A stretch of 64,000 nt of DNA from Aeromonas rivipollensis (GCF_037811135.1 NZ_CP149130.1:1484501-1548500); one strand, 5' to 3'. Positions 25,245-34,861 are shown, numbered from the stretch's first letter. Notes: generated by a model not told the origin, from the letters alone. Translations and numbers: made by a program.

Positions 25245-26276
25245 ATGTTTTTCCAAACATATTACCGATTAGATCCGTGGAGATTTGAGCCGCCGCTAAA
25301 GGATTTTGGGGCAATCCAATTCGATGATCCTAAGCAGATGTTTTCGCTGTTCATGCGTTACATACATGTGTTCAGCGAGGATGAAGAACCGCAAGTGCTT
25401 GTACAAACAATTCATCGCAAGGATGACATTCCGGATTCGGTACGCGTCGTGTTTACCGGAGAGGCAGAAATCGATTGGAGTCTTGGAGGAGAGAATCAGA
25501 ACGGGTTTACAAACTTGCCTGACGACTATCGCGATTTCATAGTTGCGTTGCACGGGAGTATGGACCGCATGGCGTCTGAAATATTCAATGTGGTTCGTTG
25601 GCGCATGGGAATCGTCGGTGGACCATTGGGACTTCAGAGCGAATGGTCATCTATGAGATGGCACGATGACAGCAAGGGCGAGAAGATTATCGACGAGCAT
25701 GGGTTCTTGAACCGTCAAATGATCGCCGGAGTATTCACTCTCCATATGCCAGAAGTGCAGGACGCCGATTTCGATGAGGAGTGTCGAGCGAATGTCGAAA
25801 CCCTAATTCAGTTTCAATCCAAGCAACCGTTGTATCACGATCTTTTTCGTGAAGCATGGCAGAATCAACGGGACAATCCTCGAAGTGCACTTGTAATGGG
25901 GATTGCCGCAGCAGAGACCGGATTCAAGACAACTATGACGGACTTGAATCCGTCAGTGACTTGGATTGTCGAGAACTTACAGTCTCCGCCACTAGATCTG
26001 ATGTTGCGCAACTACATGGCGCAACTGCCCGCAAGGAATCAGATTAACGGTGAAGTTCGTCGACCACCTAAAAAGGTAATTTCCGTGATCAAGAAGGGTA
26101 TCGAATTGCGGAACAAGCTAGTGCACGGGCGTGAAGAAACAGTAACAACCGAAGATGTACGCGAAATGCTCGAAGCCGTTCGCGACTTGCTGTACATGCT
26201 GGATTATTACCGAGGACATGGTTGGGCCATGGAGAGACTGAGTCCTGAAGTAGCTGCAAATCTCCAGGAGCAGTAG
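25245..26276 (+). CDS. Uncharacterised protein with a C-terminal HEPN-type RNase motif
   Basis: 343 residues, no signal or membrane segment. The N-terminal two thirds match no family I know. Near the C terminus ELRNKLVHG (R289-N290...H294) is the R-N-x-x-x-H motif of HEPN domains, preceded by helices (VISVIKKGIELRN) and followed by REMLEAVRDLLYMLDYYRG, as in ApeA-like or other abortive-infection HEPN proteins. It is visibly A+T-richer than the neighbours and uses codons such as ATA, TTA, AGA and CGA that they avoid, suggesting recent arrival. It diverges from hipBA across the three palindromes and ends at a terminator shared with trpA. An RNase or defence role is an inference from one motif and context. 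Confidence 0.7.
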   Translation: MFFQTYYRLDPWRFEPPLKDFGAIQFDDPKQMFSLFMRYIHVFSEDEEPQVLVQTIHRKDDIPDSVRVVFTGEAEIDWSLGGENQNGFTNLPDDYRDFIVALHGSMDRMASEIFNVVRWRMGIVGGPLGLQSEWSSMRWHDDSKGEKIIDEHGFLNRQMIAGVFTLHMPEVQDADFDEECRANVETLIQFQSKQPLYHDLFREAWQNQRDNPRSALVMGIAAAETGFKTTMTDLNPSVTWIVENLQSPPLDLMLRNYMAQLPARNQINGEVRRPPKKVISVIKKGIELRNKLVHGREETVTTEDVREMLEAVRDLLYMLDYYRGHGWAMERLSPEVAANLQEQ

Positions 26277-26305
26277 CGCTCGTTGGCGACAGAACAAGGA
26301 AATAG

Positions 26306-26332
26306 AAAAGGGAGCCTGTCAGGCTCCCTTTT
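26306..26332. terminator. Bidirectional Rho-independent terminator between HEPN-motif gene and trpA
   Basis: AAAAGGGAGCCTG (26306-26318) pairs with CAGGCTCCCTTTT (26320-26332); A-run and T-run on either side. Confidence 0.88.
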
Positions 26333-26389
26333 ACGTGGTTATGCGAACTGGCATATCAGGGACACAAACAGCTGACCCGATATTCAACC

Positions 26390-27196
26390 TTATCGATTGG
26401 TCGCGGCCTTCATCCCTTCCACAAATTCCTTCAGACGAGTGAGCATATGCTCCGGGTTCTTGTGGTGGGTCTCGATGATCTTCACCACGGCGGAGCCGGA
26501 GATGGCACCGGCGGCGCCGGCCTTGATGGCTTCACGTACCTGGGCCGGTTCGCTGATGCCAAAGCCGAGCAGGGCGGGGGGGGCATTGAACTTGCGCAGG
26601 GTATTGATGAGGCCATCCACAGGCATGCCGGCCTTGGTCTCGGCGCCAGTCACGCCGGCGCGGCTCACCAGGTAGGTGTAACCGCTGCCGAGTTCGGCCA
26701 CGGCTTTCAGGGTCTCGGTGTCACCGTTGGGCGGGGCGATAAAGATGCTGTCGATGCCGAACCTGTCGGCCGCCGCCTTGTAGGGGGCGCACATCTGCAC
26801 CGGCACGTCGGCCACCAGCACCGAGTCCACGCCCGCCTGCTGGCACTTCTCATAGAAGCCGTCGATATGGCGCACATAGACGAGATTCGCGTAGACCAGC
26901 AGGCCGATGGGCAGCTGCGGGTACTTGGCGCGGATGCGGCCAAGCAGGCCGAAGCAGTCGTCCGGGGTGGTGTGGCTGGCAAAGGCGCGCAGGGCCGCCC
27001 CCTGAATGGTGGGGCCGTCTGCCACCGGATCGGAGAAGGGAATGCCCAATTCGAGGGCGTCGGCGCCCCCCTCGACCAGGGCATCGACGATGGCCAGGGA
27101 GAGTTCGGGGGTGGGGTCACCCAGCATCACGAAGGGCACAAAGGCGCCCTGATTGGCCTTGTCCAGACGGGAGAAGAGTTGTGCGTAGCGATTCAT
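26390..27196 (-). CDS. trpA: Tryptophan synthase alpha subunit
   Basis: Cleaves indole-3-glycerol phosphate to indole and glyceraldehyde-3-phosphate; the indole is channelled to TrpB. 268 residues, a TIM barrel. The catalytic Glu and Asp are in [21 protein letters not shown] (E49 and D60 equivalents), with the phosphate loops [11 protein letters not shown] and [10 protein letters not shown]. The ATG overlaps the trpB stop by 4 bases. Last gene of the operon. Confidence 0.97.
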   Translation of the reverse strand: MNRYAQLFSRLDKANQGAFVPFVMLGDPTPELSLAIVDALVEGGADALELGIPFSDPVADGPTIQGAALRAFASHTTPDDCFGLLGRIRAKYPQLPIGLLVYANLVYVRHIDGFYEKCQQAGVDSVLVADVPVQMCAPYKAAADRFGIDSIFIAPPNGDTETLKAVAELGSGYTYLVSRAGVTGAETKAGMPVDGLINTLRKFNAPPALLGFGISEPAQVREAIKAGAAGAISGSAVVKIIETHHKNPEHMLTRLKEFVEGMKAATNR

Positions 27197-28386
27197 GACA
27201 AGGTTCCTTCTTTTTCAAAGATGTCGGCAACGGTGAAGATGTCTTTGTCGCCACGGCCGGAGAGGTTGACGATGAGCACCTGCTCTTTTTCAGGTTCGCT
27301 GCGGGCCATCTTGAGGGCATGGGCCAGGGCGTGGGAGGACTCCAGCGCCGGTATGATGCCTTCGGATTTGGCCAGCTCCTGGAAGGCGTCCAGCGCCTCC
27401 TTGTCGGTCACCGAGGGGTACTCGGCGCGGCCGATGGCGGCCAGGTGGGCGTGCTGGGGGCCGACGGAGGGGAAGTCGAGCCCCGCCGAGACGGAGTAGG
27501 ACTCCTGGATCTGGCCCTGGTTGTCCTGCATCAGGTAGGAGTGCATGCCAAAGAAGACCCCCTTGCTGCCGTGACCGAGCGGTGCACCGTGCTCGCCGCT
27601 CTCTATGCCGTGACCACCGGGCTCGACCCCGATAAGGCGCACTTCCTTGTTGTCAATGAAGTCAGCAAACATGCCGATGGCGTTGGATCCGCCGCCGACG
27701 CAGGCGATCACGGCGTCGGGCAAGCGCTCTTCTTTTTCGAAGCACTGTGCCTTGGCCTCCTCGCCGATCATCTTCTGGAACTCCCGCACGATAGTGGGGA
27801 AGGGGTGGGGGCCGGCGGCGGTGCCGAGCAGGTAGTGGGCGCTGTCGTAATTGGCAGCCCAGTCGCGCAGCGCCTCGTTGCAGGCATCTTTCAGGGTGGA
27901 TGAGCCGGAGTGCACCGGTATCACTGTGGCCCCCATCAACTTCATGCGAAACACGTTCGGCTTCTGGCGCTCGCAATCCTTGGCACCCATGTAGACCCGG
28001 CACTTGAGGCCGAGCAGGGCGCAGGCCAGGGCGGTGGCCACACCGTGCTGACCGGCGCCGGTCTCGGCGATGATCTCGCTCTTGCCCATGCGCTTGGCGA
28101 GCAGGGCCTGACCCAGCACCTGGTTGGTCTTGTGAGCGCCGCCGTGCAGCAGATCTTCACGCTTGAGGTAAAGGCGGGTCTTGGTCCCCTTGGTCAGATT
28201 GCGGGTCAGGGTCAAGGGGGTCGGGCGACCGGCATACTCGGTGAGCAGCTCCTGAAATTCGGCAACGAAGGCCGGGTCATCCTTGGCATCGACGAAGGCC
28301 TTCTCCAGCTGGAGCAGGGCGGGGATCAGGATCTGGGGCACATACATGCCACCAAATTCACCAAAAAACGGATTGAGCAGGGTCAT
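27193..28386 (-). CDS. trpB: Tryptophan synthase beta subunit
   Basis: PLP enzyme condensing indole with serine. 397 residues. The PLP Lys is in [13 protein letters not shown], the catalytic Glu in [13 protein letters not shown] and the PLP-phosphate loop in [13 protein letters not shown] 28386 follows AAGGAAG. Its first codons ([10 protein letters not shown]) are repeated upstream at 28468-28509, so the present gene seems to have been placed next to a remnant of an earlier start. Confidence 0.97.
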   Translation of the reverse strand: MTLLNPFFGEFGGMYVPQILIPALLQLEKAFVDAKDDPAFVAEFQELLTEYAGRPTPLTLTRNLTKGTKTRLYLKREDLLHGGAHKTNQVLGQALLAKRMGKSEIIAETGAGQHGVATALACALLGLKCRVYMGAKDCERQKPNVFRMKLMGATVIPVHSGSSTLKDACNEALRDWAANYDSAHYLLGTAAGPHPFPTIVREFQKMIGEEAKAQCFEKEERLPDAVIACVGGGSNAIGMFADFIDNKEVRLIGVEPGGHGIESGEHGAPLGHGSKGVFFGMHSYLMQDNQGQIQESYSVSAGLDFPSVGPQHAHLAAIGRAEYPSVTDKEALDAFQELAKSEGIIPALESSHALAHALKMARSEPEKEQVLIVNLSGRGDKDIFTVADIFEKEGTLS

Positions 28387-28467
28387 GGTTATCTTCCTTT
28401 ACATTCTGCAATTGAGATCAGGTATGAGCCTTGGCGGGCTGAGGCGTATGGCTGGGGCACATACATG

Positions 28468-28509
28468 TCATCGACGAAATTCACCGAAAAACGGGTTGAG
28501 CAGAGTCAT
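28468..28509 (-). pseudogene. trpB 5'-end remnant upstream of trpB
   Basis: ATG at 28509 reads [10 protein letters not shown], identical in protein to the start of trpB but with synonymous changes (ACT, AAC and TTC against ACC, AAT and TTT). Homology continues to about 28453 (the CATGTATGTGCCCCAG segment), but an insertion shifts the frame and it stops after 13 codons. It lies 123 bp upstream of the real start. Confidence 0.85.
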
Positions 28510-28583
28510 AGATTATTCCTTGTGCTTATAGGCAAATGCAGTTCATTAATTTGGTGCATGTTCAGAGGGCGCGCAGGGCACTC

Positions 28584-30083
28584 CTACAGTTGGCGCAGGG
28601 CGCCAAAGGCCACCGCCAGCTTGTGCGCATCCTTCTGGCCCGGGGCACTCTCCACCCCGGAGTTGAAATCAAGGCCGAGGCAACCCACCTGGGCGGCCTG
28701 CAGGGCGTTGTCGGGATTGAGCCCTCCCGCCAGCATCAGGCGAGATTTATCCAGGCCCGTCAGCATGGCCCAGTCGAACGCCTGACCGGTGCCGCCGCTC
28801 TGGCTGCCGACTTTCGTATCCAGCAGCAGACGATCCGCCGGGAAGTCGAGGGCGGGCAGCGGCTCGCCGCTTTCCTTGCCAAGAGAGACGCCCACCGCCT
28901 TCCAGATCTGGCAAGCGGCAGGCAGCAGAGCGCGCAGGCTTTCGATATAGGCGGCGTCCTCATCCCCGTGCAGTTGCACAGCGGCGAGGTTCAGGGCCTC
29001 CACCGTCTTGGCGATGGTCTGGGGCTGGGCATTGCGAAACACCCCCACATAGGAGAGCTGCGCGCCCGCCATCACGGCGCGGGCGGCGGGGATGTCCACA
29101 TAACGCGGGCTTTTGGAAACAAAGATAAGGCCGCCAAACACCGCACCCTCCTGATGGGCGGCGGCGGCATCCTCGGGGCGGGTGAGGCCGCACACCTTGT
29201 TCTGGCCCAGGACAAGCTTGCGTACCGCCGCCTCCAGATCCGGCTCGCTCATCAGGGAGGAGCCCACCAGGAAGCCCTTGGCATGGGCGCGCAGATCCGC
29301 CACCTGGGCGCGGTGGTTGATGCCGGACTCGCTGATCACCACCCGATCGCTCGGAATATCTTTGGCCAGCTGCTTGGTGCGGGCGAGATCCACGCTGAGA
29401 TCCCGCAGATCCCGGTTGTTGATGCCAATCACGGGGGCGCCGAGGGCCAGGGCGCGATCCCGCTCCTCTGCGTTGCTCACCTCGGTCAGCACCCCGAGGC
29501 CCAGCTCCTTGGCAACCTCGAACAGGGCGCGATAGCCCTCGTCGGTGAGCACCGAGAGCATCAGCAGTATGGCGTCCGCCTGATAGTGGCGGGCCAGATA
29601 GACCTGATAGGGGTCAATCATGAAGTCCTTGCACAGCACCGGCTGCTTGACCCGGGCGCGTACCCTGGGCAGGAAGGCGAAATCCCCCTGGAAGAACTGC
29701 TCGTCGGTCAGCACAGAGATGGCGGTGGCGTAGTTGCCATAGATGTCGGCGATGGCCTCGGGGCTGAAGTCGTCGCGGATCAAGCCCTTGGAGGGAGAGG
29801 CCTTCTTGCATTCGAGAATGAAGCGGGTGGAGCCTGCGCGCAGCTCTCCCTCGAAGTCCCGATCGCTTGGCACCAGGGCGCCCTGGAAGCTTTCCAGGGG
29901 CTGGGCCAGCTTGCGGGCCGCGACCCACTCCTGCTTGGCGGCCACTATCTTGCCGAGAATGGTCTGGTTGATGGAGGCCCGATTCAGGAAGGCATCGGGG
30001 GAGGAGAGGGGGTCGAGCATCTCGATATCCTTGCTAAGAGTGGTACTGCCTTGTTGGCTGCCGTGAGTAGTGACTGACATCAT
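28584..30083 (-). CDS. trpCF: Bifunctional indole-3-glycerol phosphate synthase / phosphoribosylanthranilate isomerase
   Basis: Two consecutive TIM barrels catalysing steps 4 and 3 of tryptophan synthesis. TrpC part (about residues 45-300): [40 protein letters not shown] and ISESGI. TrpF part (about 300-499): [11 protein letters not shown] with the catalytic Cys, and [12 protein letters not shown] with the catalytic Asp. At 499 residues it is some 45 longer than the E. coli enzyme because of an N-terminal extension before [13 protein letters not shown] 30083 overlaps the trpD stop (ATGA) with AGGAGG just before; an internal ATG at 30020 with AAGGA could give a shorter form. Confidence 0.96.
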   Translation of the reverse strand: MMSVTTHGSQQGSTTLSKDIEMLDPLSSPDAFLNRASINQTILGKIVAAKQEWVAARKLAQPLESFQGALVPSDRDFEGELRAGSTRFILECKKASPSKGLIRDDFSPEAIADIYGNYATAISVLTDEQFFQGDFAFLPRVRARVKQPVLCKDFMIDPYQVYLARHYQADAILLMLSVLTDEGYRALFEVAKELGLGVLTEVSNAEERDRALALGAPVIGINNRDLRDLSVDLARTKQLAKDIPSDRVVISESGINHRAQVADLRAHAKGFLVGSSLMSEPDLEAAVRKLVLGQNKVCGLTRPEDAAAAHQEGAVFGGLIFVSKSPRYVDIPAARAVMAGAQLSYVGVFRNAQPQTIAKTVEALNLAAVQLHGDEDAAYIESLRALLPAACQIWKAVGVSLGKESGEPLPALDFPADRLLLDTKVGSQSGGTGQAFDWAMLTGLDKSRLMLAGGLNPDNALQAAQVGCLGLDFNSGVESAPGQKDAHKLAVAFGALRQL

Positions 30084-31093
30084 GCCTCCTGATGGCTCAG
30101 GGTGGCGAGTGCCTGGGCGAGCAGGCGGGTTTCACCGCTTGCAAGCTTGGCCAGCACCTGCGCGGCCGCCTGCTTGAAGTCCGGGGCCTTGCCCGCCATC
30201 ACCAGCAGCGGCGCCACGTTGGCGGCGATGGCGGCGTTGTGGGCCGCTGTGCCTTCGCCCGCCAGTATGGCGTCCGTGATGGCGCGGTTCTCCTCCGGCT
30301 CCCCCCCTTGGATGGCGCTGACCGGGTAGGTCTCGAGGCCAAAGTCTGCCGGGGTGAGCAGGTACTCGCGAATTTCGCCGTCACGGATCTCGGCCACCTG
30401 GGTCGGACCGTGAATGGCCACTTCGTCAAGCCCCGCGCCGTGTACCACCATACCGGTTTTCAGCCCCAGTGCCAGCAGGGTTTCGGCGATGGGACGCACC
30501 AGCTCGGGGGCATAGACCCCCATCAGCTGGTAGCTGGGGCGGGCCGGATTGATAAGCGGCCCCAGCACGTTGAACAAGGTGCGGGTCTTGAGGGCCTGGC
30601 GCACCGGCATGGCGTGGCGCACCCCGGCGTGGTACTGGGGGGCGAACAGGAAGCAGATGCCGAGCTCATCGAGACAACGGCGGGCCTGCTCCGGGCTCAT
30701 GTCGAGCTTGATCCCCATCTTGTCCAGCAGATCGCTGGAACCTGACTTGCTCGAGACCGAGCGGTTGCCGTGCTTGGCCACCTTGAGGCCGCAGGCGGCG
30801 GCCACCAGGGCCGAGGTGGTGGAGACGTTGATGGTGTTGAGGCCATCGCCACCGGTGCCGACTATGTCGCAGAACCCATAGTCCGGGCGCGGGAAGGGAC
30901 GGGCCTCCGCCAGCAGCGCCTCGGCGGCGCCGGCGATCTCCTCCGGGGTCTCCCCCTTGATCTTGAGAGCCGTCAACAAGCTTGCGAGGACGATGGGATC
31001 CACTTCGCCACGGACCACCTGACCGAAGGCGTCGCGGGCGGCGTCGCGGGTGAGAGACTGCCCCTGATAGAGGGTGTTGAGATGATGATGCAT
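30080..31093 (-). CDS. trpD: Anthranilate phosphoribosyltransferase
   Basis: Transfers phosphoribose from PRPP to anthranilate. 337 residues; the glycine-rich PRPP loop is [17 protein letters not shown], followed by [17 protein letters not shown] and the anthranilate-binding region around the conserved HGAGLDE. Unlike E. coli, it is not fused to TrpG, which is a separate gene 9 bases upstream. Overlaps trpCF by 4 bases. Confidence 0.97.
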   Translation of the reverse strand: MHHHLNTLYQGQSLTRDAARDAFGQVVRGEVDPIVLASLLTALKIKGETPEEIAGAAEALLAEARPFPRPDYGFCDIVGTGGDGLNTINVSTTSALVAAACGLKVAKHGNRSVSSKSGSSDLLDKMGIKLDMSPEQARRCLDELGICFLFAPQYHAGVRHAMPVRQALKTRTLFNVLGPLINPARPSYQLMGVYAPELVRPIAETLLALGLKTGMVVHGAGLDEVAIHGPTQVAEIRDGEIREYLLTPADFGLETYPVSAIQGGEPEENRAITDAILAGEGTAAHNAAIAANVAPLLVMAGKAPDFKQAAAQVLAKLASGETRLLAQALATLSHQEA

Positions 31094-31102
31094 GGGGTCT
31101 CC

Positions 31103-31702
31103 TTACCGCACGTGGCTTTCTGGACGGGTGATGTGGGCGAGGGCCTGGGTCAGCAGGCGTGCCCCTTCCGAGGTCATGATGGATTCCGGGTGGAACTGGA
31201 ATCCCAGCACCCGCTCGTCCCGTTGCTCGATGGCCATGGGCATGCCCTGATAGTGGGCAATCACAGTCAGCTCTTCCGGTACATAGGTCGCCACCAGGGA
31301 GTGGTAGCGGGCCACCGGCAGCGGGCTTTGCAGCCCCGCGAAGGCGCCGTGACCGTTGTGCTCAATCAGCGAGCGTTTGCCGTGGACTATCTCGCCCGCC
31401 GCCCCGACGGTGCCGCCGTAGGCTTCGCACAGGGCCTGATGACCGAGGCAGATGCCGAGGATGGGCACCCGGCCGCGGGCCAGCTTGATGAGATCGATGA
31501 GGCAACCGGCCTCATGGGGGGCGCCCGGTCCCGGGGAGAGCACCAGCACCGCATCGCCGTCACAGGCTTCTATCTCCTGCATGATACGGGTCGCCGGCAG
31601 GCTGTTGCGGTAGATGCGCACCGGATAGCCCAGGGTGCGGAACTGGTCCACCAGGTTGTAGGTAAAAGAGTCGAAGTTATCGAGCAGGAAGATGTTAGTC
31701 AT
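31103..31702 (-). CDS. trpG: Anthranilate synthase component II (glutamine amidotransferase)
   Basis: Supplies ammonia from glutamine to TrpE. 199 residues, class I amidotransferase: oxyanion SPGPGAPHEAG, nucleophile Cys in GICLGHQAL, and His-Glu in FQFHPESIMT. ATG 31702 follows AAGGAG. Its first 15 codons are duplicated upstream (31695-31790) at an 88-bp distance, between trpE and this gene. Confidence 0.97.
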   Translation of the reverse strand: MTNIFLLDNFDSFTYNLVDQFRTLGYPVRIYRNSLPATRIMQEIEACDGDAVLVLSPGPGAPHEAGCLIDLIKLARGRVPILGICLGHQALCEAYGGTVGAAGEIVHGKRSLIEHNGHGAFAGLQSPLPVARYHSLVATYVPEELTVIAHYQGMPMAIEQRDERVLGFQFHPESIMTSEGARLLTQALAHITRPESHVR

Positions 31703-31790
31703 GGGACTGCTCCTTCGAAGTGCAGAACTGATCGGCCGGGGCGCTGTAGGTAAAAGAGTCGAAGTTATCGAGCAGGAAGATATTAGTCAT
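31695..31790 (-). pseudogene. Junction stub ORF between trpE and trpG
   Basis: 31 codons: TNIFLLDNFDSFTY identical to the trpG start (one synonymous change, AAT/AAC), a divergent middle, then KEQSHD-stop, which mirrors the KDVSHD-stop of trpE. So the unit is trpE 3' end plus trpG 5' end duplicated with an 88-bp period. Both copies keep the CATGACTAA overlap that couples the stop of one reading frame to the start of the next. Confidence 0.85.
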
Positions 31791-33420
31791 GGCTCACGTC
31801 CTTATGTTGCTCCTGCTGGGCGCTCAGGGCTTGCAGGGAGGTGCCATGGCTGGCGGCGATGGCGGCCAGCACGGCGGCCGCCTTGGCGCGGGTCTCGTCC
31901 GCTTCGGCCTGGGGCTTGGAGTCATAGACCACGCCGGCACCGGCCTGGACATGGGCCAGACCCGCTTTCACGAAGGCGGAGCGGATGACGATGCAGGTGT
32001 CCATCTCCCCCGCGCCGTTGAGGTAGCCCACGGCGCCGCCGTAGCTACCGCGGCGCTTGCCTTCCACCATGCGGATAAGCTCGCTGGCCCGCAGCTTGGG
32101 GGCGCCGGTGAGGGTGCCCATGTTCATGCAGGCCTGATAGGCGTGCAGGGCATCGAGATCCGAGCGCAGGCGGCCCACCACCCGGGAGACCAGGTGCATC
32201 ACGTGGCTGTAGCGATCCACTTTCAGCAGATCCTTCACGTAGCGGGTGCCGGGCTCGGAGATGCGGGCGATGTCGTTGCGACCCAGATCCACCAGCATCA
32301 GGTGCTCGGCCACCTCTTTCTCGTCCTGGCGCAGTTCGAGCTCGATGCGGCCGTCCAGATCCAGATTGATGCTGCCATCGGGGTTGAGGCCACGGCGGCG
32401 GGTACCGGCGATGGGGTACATCTCCACCTGGCGGCTGGCGGCGCAGAACTTGACAGCGCTCTCCGGGGAGGCGCCAAACAGGGTGAAGCCCTCATCCTGC
32501 ACATAGAACATGTAGGGGCTGGGGTTGGTCTGCTTGAGGCGGCGATAGGCGGCCAGCGGGTCGGGGCAGGGCAGGGAGAAGCTGCGGGACGGCACCACCT
32601 GGAAGATGTCGCCGCGGCGGATGAAGCCCTTGAGCTTCTCCACTTCGGCGCAGAACTGCTTGTCGCTCTTGTCGATATGGAGGTTGCCGGTGAGGGGCTT
32701 GGCGCCCTGCGCCACCGGTTGCGGCTGCTGGCAGGCCTGCTTGAAGGCCTCGAGGCGCGCGGTCAGCTGTGCGTAACGCTCATCGAGCCGGCTCTCGTCC
32801 TGCTCGCCGCCAAAGAGGCAGGCCAGCAGCGCCGTGCTCTGCTTGATGTGATCGATGGTGATCAGGGTCTCGGCCACATAGAAGCAGTAGTCGGGGCAGT
32901 CGTTGCTCCCTTCCGGCACCTGTGGCAAGTCTTCAAAGGAGGCGATGAGGTCGTAGGCGAAGCTGCCTCCCATGAAGAGGGCCTCTTTACCCTGCTGGCA
33001 CTCAAGCTCCCGTTGCAGGGTGCGCAGCACGTCCAGCACGCTGCTGCCCTTGAGGCGGCTGTCTTCGTCAAGGGTGCGATCGGAGGCCGGGAAGTCGAGC
33101 TGCAGCTCGTCCGCCCCCCGGGTCTGGGTGACGACGGCGGGTAGGCGCTGCTCGAGCAGACGCTGCAACTGGACGCCGTTGCTGGTGAGGGCGCGGACCC
33201 GCACAGTGCGGCCACGGCACTCGATGCGCAGGCAGGCATCCACCAGCAGCAGGCTCTGGGTGCCGGCCTTGGAGTCTATCTCCACCGATTCCAGCAGCAG
33301 GTTGTTGGGGCTGTCCTGGCAGAGCCGGGTGTAGAGCGCCAGGGGATCTGTCACATAAGGGGCATTGAGCCTGATGGTATCGAATTCGCCCAGGGGTAAC
33401 CGGGTCTTGTTGCCTGTCAT
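31783..33420 (-). CDS. trpE: Anthranilate synthase component I
   Basis: Converts chorismate and ammonia to anthranilate; first committed step. 545 residues. The N-terminal domain carries the tryptophan feedback site (LLLESVEID includes the LLES motif), and the C-terminal chorismate-binding domain has IAGTRRRG, DLGRNDIARI, SRVVGRL and GGAVGYLNGAGEMDTCIVIRSA. First structural gene after the trp leader and attenuator. Confidence 0.97.
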   Translation of the reverse strand: MTGNKTRLPLGEFDTIRLNAPYVTDPLALYTRLCQDSPNNLLLESVEIDSKAGTQSLLLVDACLRIECRGRTVRVRALTSNGVQLQRLLEQRLPAVVTQTRGADELQLDFPASDRTLDEDSRLKGSSVLDVLRTLQRELECQQGKEALFMGGSFAYDLIASFEDLPQVPEGSNDCPDYCFYVAETLITIDHIKQSTALLACLFGGEQDESRLDERYAQLTARLEAFKQACQQPQPVAQGAKPLTGNLHIDKSDKQFCAEVEKLKGFIRRGDIFQVVPSRSFSLPCPDPLAAYRRLKQTNPSPYMFYVQDEGFTLFGASPESAVKFCAASRQVEMYPIAGTRRRGLNPDGSINLDLDGRIELELRQDEKEVAEHLMLVDLGRNDIARISEPGTRYVKDLLKVDRYSHVMHLVSRVVGRLRSDLDALHAYQACMNMGTLTGAPKLRASELIRMVEGKRRGSYGGAVGYLNGAGEMDTCIVIRSAFVKAGLAHVQAGAGVVYDSKPQAEADETRAKAAAVLAAIAASHGTSLQALSAQQEQHKDVSHD

Positions 33421-33574
33421 AATGCCTTCCCTTGCATGTGTTGTGTGTAACCGATGGTCATGGCGTTTCTCTCGAATTGGGATTGGGTTTTCGTCACGTC
33501 AGCGAGTTCGCCATCGCCATGTCAGTGCACTTGTCTGAATTGTCGGTTTCATCACAGGTCCATTTGCCGGATAA

Positions 33575-33606
33575 TAAAAAAGCCCGCTGGGGTCAGCGGG
33601 CTTTTT
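33575..33606 (-). terminator. trp attenuator terminator
   Basis: Stem AGCCCGCTG (33581-33589), loop GGGT, CAGCGGGCT (33594-33602); on the minus strand it is followed by a run of six U. It lies 60 bases after the trpL stop and 155 bases before trpE, as in classical attenuation. Confidence 0.9.
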
Positions 33607-33665
33607 CTTTGGGTTCTTAATTTGCTGTCAGATTACAGGTACAGCAACGACCACACGCCCGCATG

Positions 33666-33713
33666 TCAGGGAGTGTGCCACCACCAGATGGTCAGGATGG
33701 AAGTCGTTTGCAT
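33666..33713 (-). CDS. trpL: trp operon leader peptide
   Basis: A 15-residue peptide, MQTTSILTIWWWHTP, with three consecutive Trp codons (TGG TGG TGG). AGGA is placed before the ATG at 33713. When charged tRNA-Trp is scarce the ribosome should stall at the Trp triplet and favour the antiterminator over the hairpin at 33575-33606. Too short for ordinary gene finding, but position, direction and composition are decisive. Confidence 0.92.
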   Translation of the reverse strand: MQTTSILTIWWWHTP

Positions 33714-33754
33714 GATAGAGTCCTGTAAAAAGATGTTTGCAATGAAGTGCCTAC

Positions 33755-33783
33755 AGAAAACGATAAAGCCGCGGCCAAGTCAA
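33755..33783 (-). promoter_or_regulatory. Likely trp promoter
   Basis: TTGACT (-35, 33778-33783) and TTTTCT (-10, 33755-33760) with a 17-bp spacer, about 40 bases before trpL. The -10 is poor, and I could not see an obvious TrpR-like operator. Confidence 0.4.
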
Positions 33784-33841
33784 GTCGCTTTTTTGCCTTC
33801 TTTTTCCCAAGCAGGCCCCCTGATGAGAGCGAAACAAGCCG

Positions 33842-34723
33842 ATGAGATTCGATCTTCACTGTCATACCACGGCCTCGGATGGCGTGCTGAGCCCCGCCGA
33901 TCTGGTGCGCCGCGCCGCCGAGAAAGGGGTGGAAGTGTTAGCGGTCACTGACCACGATACCCTTGACGGGCTTGATGAAGTCCGCGCAACGATCAAAGCT
34001 GAGCAGTTGCCGCTGCGACTGGTGAGCGGGGTCGAGATCTCCACCGGTTGGGAGCACCACGAGATCCACATAGTGGCGCTCGGGGTGGATGAAAAAAATC
34101 CGCAGCTGGTCACCTTCCTGGCCGGTCAGCGGGCCCGTCGCGAGGCGCGTGCCCTGGAAATAGGGCGTCGTCTGGAGAAGTGCCAGATCCTGGGCACCTA
34201 TGAAGAGGCCAAGGCCCTGGCCGGTGACGCCGCCGTGACCCGCGCCCATTTTGCCCGGGTGCTGGTGGCGCGCGGGGTGGCCGACAACATGCAAAAGGTA
34301 TTCAAGAAGTACCTGAGCCGGGGCAACAAGGGCTATGTGCCCGCCGAGTGGCCGGAGATGGGCGAGGCCATCACCGCCATTCACGCCGCGGGCGGGTTGG
34401 CGGTGCTGGCCCACCCCAGCCGCTACGATCTCACCGCCAAGTGGATCAAGCGGCTGCTGGTCGCCTTCAAGGCGGCCGGTGGCGATGCCATGGAGGTCTC
34501 CCTGCCCCAGCAGAGCCCCCAGGAGCGGGCCAACCTCGGCCAGTGGGCCAAGGAGCACGACCTCTATATCTCGGTGGGATCGGATTTTCATTTCCCCTCC
34601 AACTGGACCGAGCTGGGCCGCCATCTGTGGCTGCCCAAGGAGGGCATGCCACTCTGGCTCGGCCACCCCGATCACTTCGGGCTCAGCCAGGAGCAGCATG
34701 CCAGCCTGTTGGCCAGCCGCTGA
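33842..34723 (+). CDS. rnm: RNase AM (PHP-domain 5'-to-3' exonuclease; YciV/TrpH)
   Basis: 293 residues, PHP fold. Metal-binding motifs are intact: DLHCHTTASDGVLSP, VTDHDTLDG, SGVEIS, LAHPSRYD and GSDFHFP. In E. coli RNase AM matures the 5' ends of rRNAs and degrades short oligonucleotides and pAp-like substrates. Its divergent position beside the trp leader is the same as in E. coli. ATG 33842 lacks a strong ribosome site. Confidence 0.92.
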   Translation: MRFDLHCHTTASDGVLSPADLVRRAAEKGVEVLAVTDHDTLDGLDEVRATIKAEQLPLRLVSGVEISTGWEHHEIHIVALGVDEKNPQLVTFLAGQRARREARALEIGRRLEKCQILGTYEEAKALAGDAAVTRAHFARVLVARGVADNMQKVFKKYLSRGNKGYVPAEWPEMGEAITAIHAAGGLAVLAHPSRYDLTAKWIKRLLVAFKAAGGDAMEVSLPQQSPQERANLGQWAKEHDLYISVGSDFHFPSNWTELGRHLWLPKEGMPLWLGHPDHFGLSQEQHASLLASR

Positions 34724-34861
34724 CAGGAGGAGGCCGATCCGGCCGGATCGCGTCTTTGGTACGGGCGAGTCTGTGCCAAACAGGTTAAGGTAGTGTCATG
34801 GGCCAGGCGGCCCGTGACCATGAAGCGGGCACCCGGTGTGCCCCTATCGCGAGAAGAGCAT

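Noticed and set aside
33825-33850. Small ATGAGA repeat before rnm as another junction stub
   Set aside because: Only about seven bases are shared; too short to distinguish from chance.
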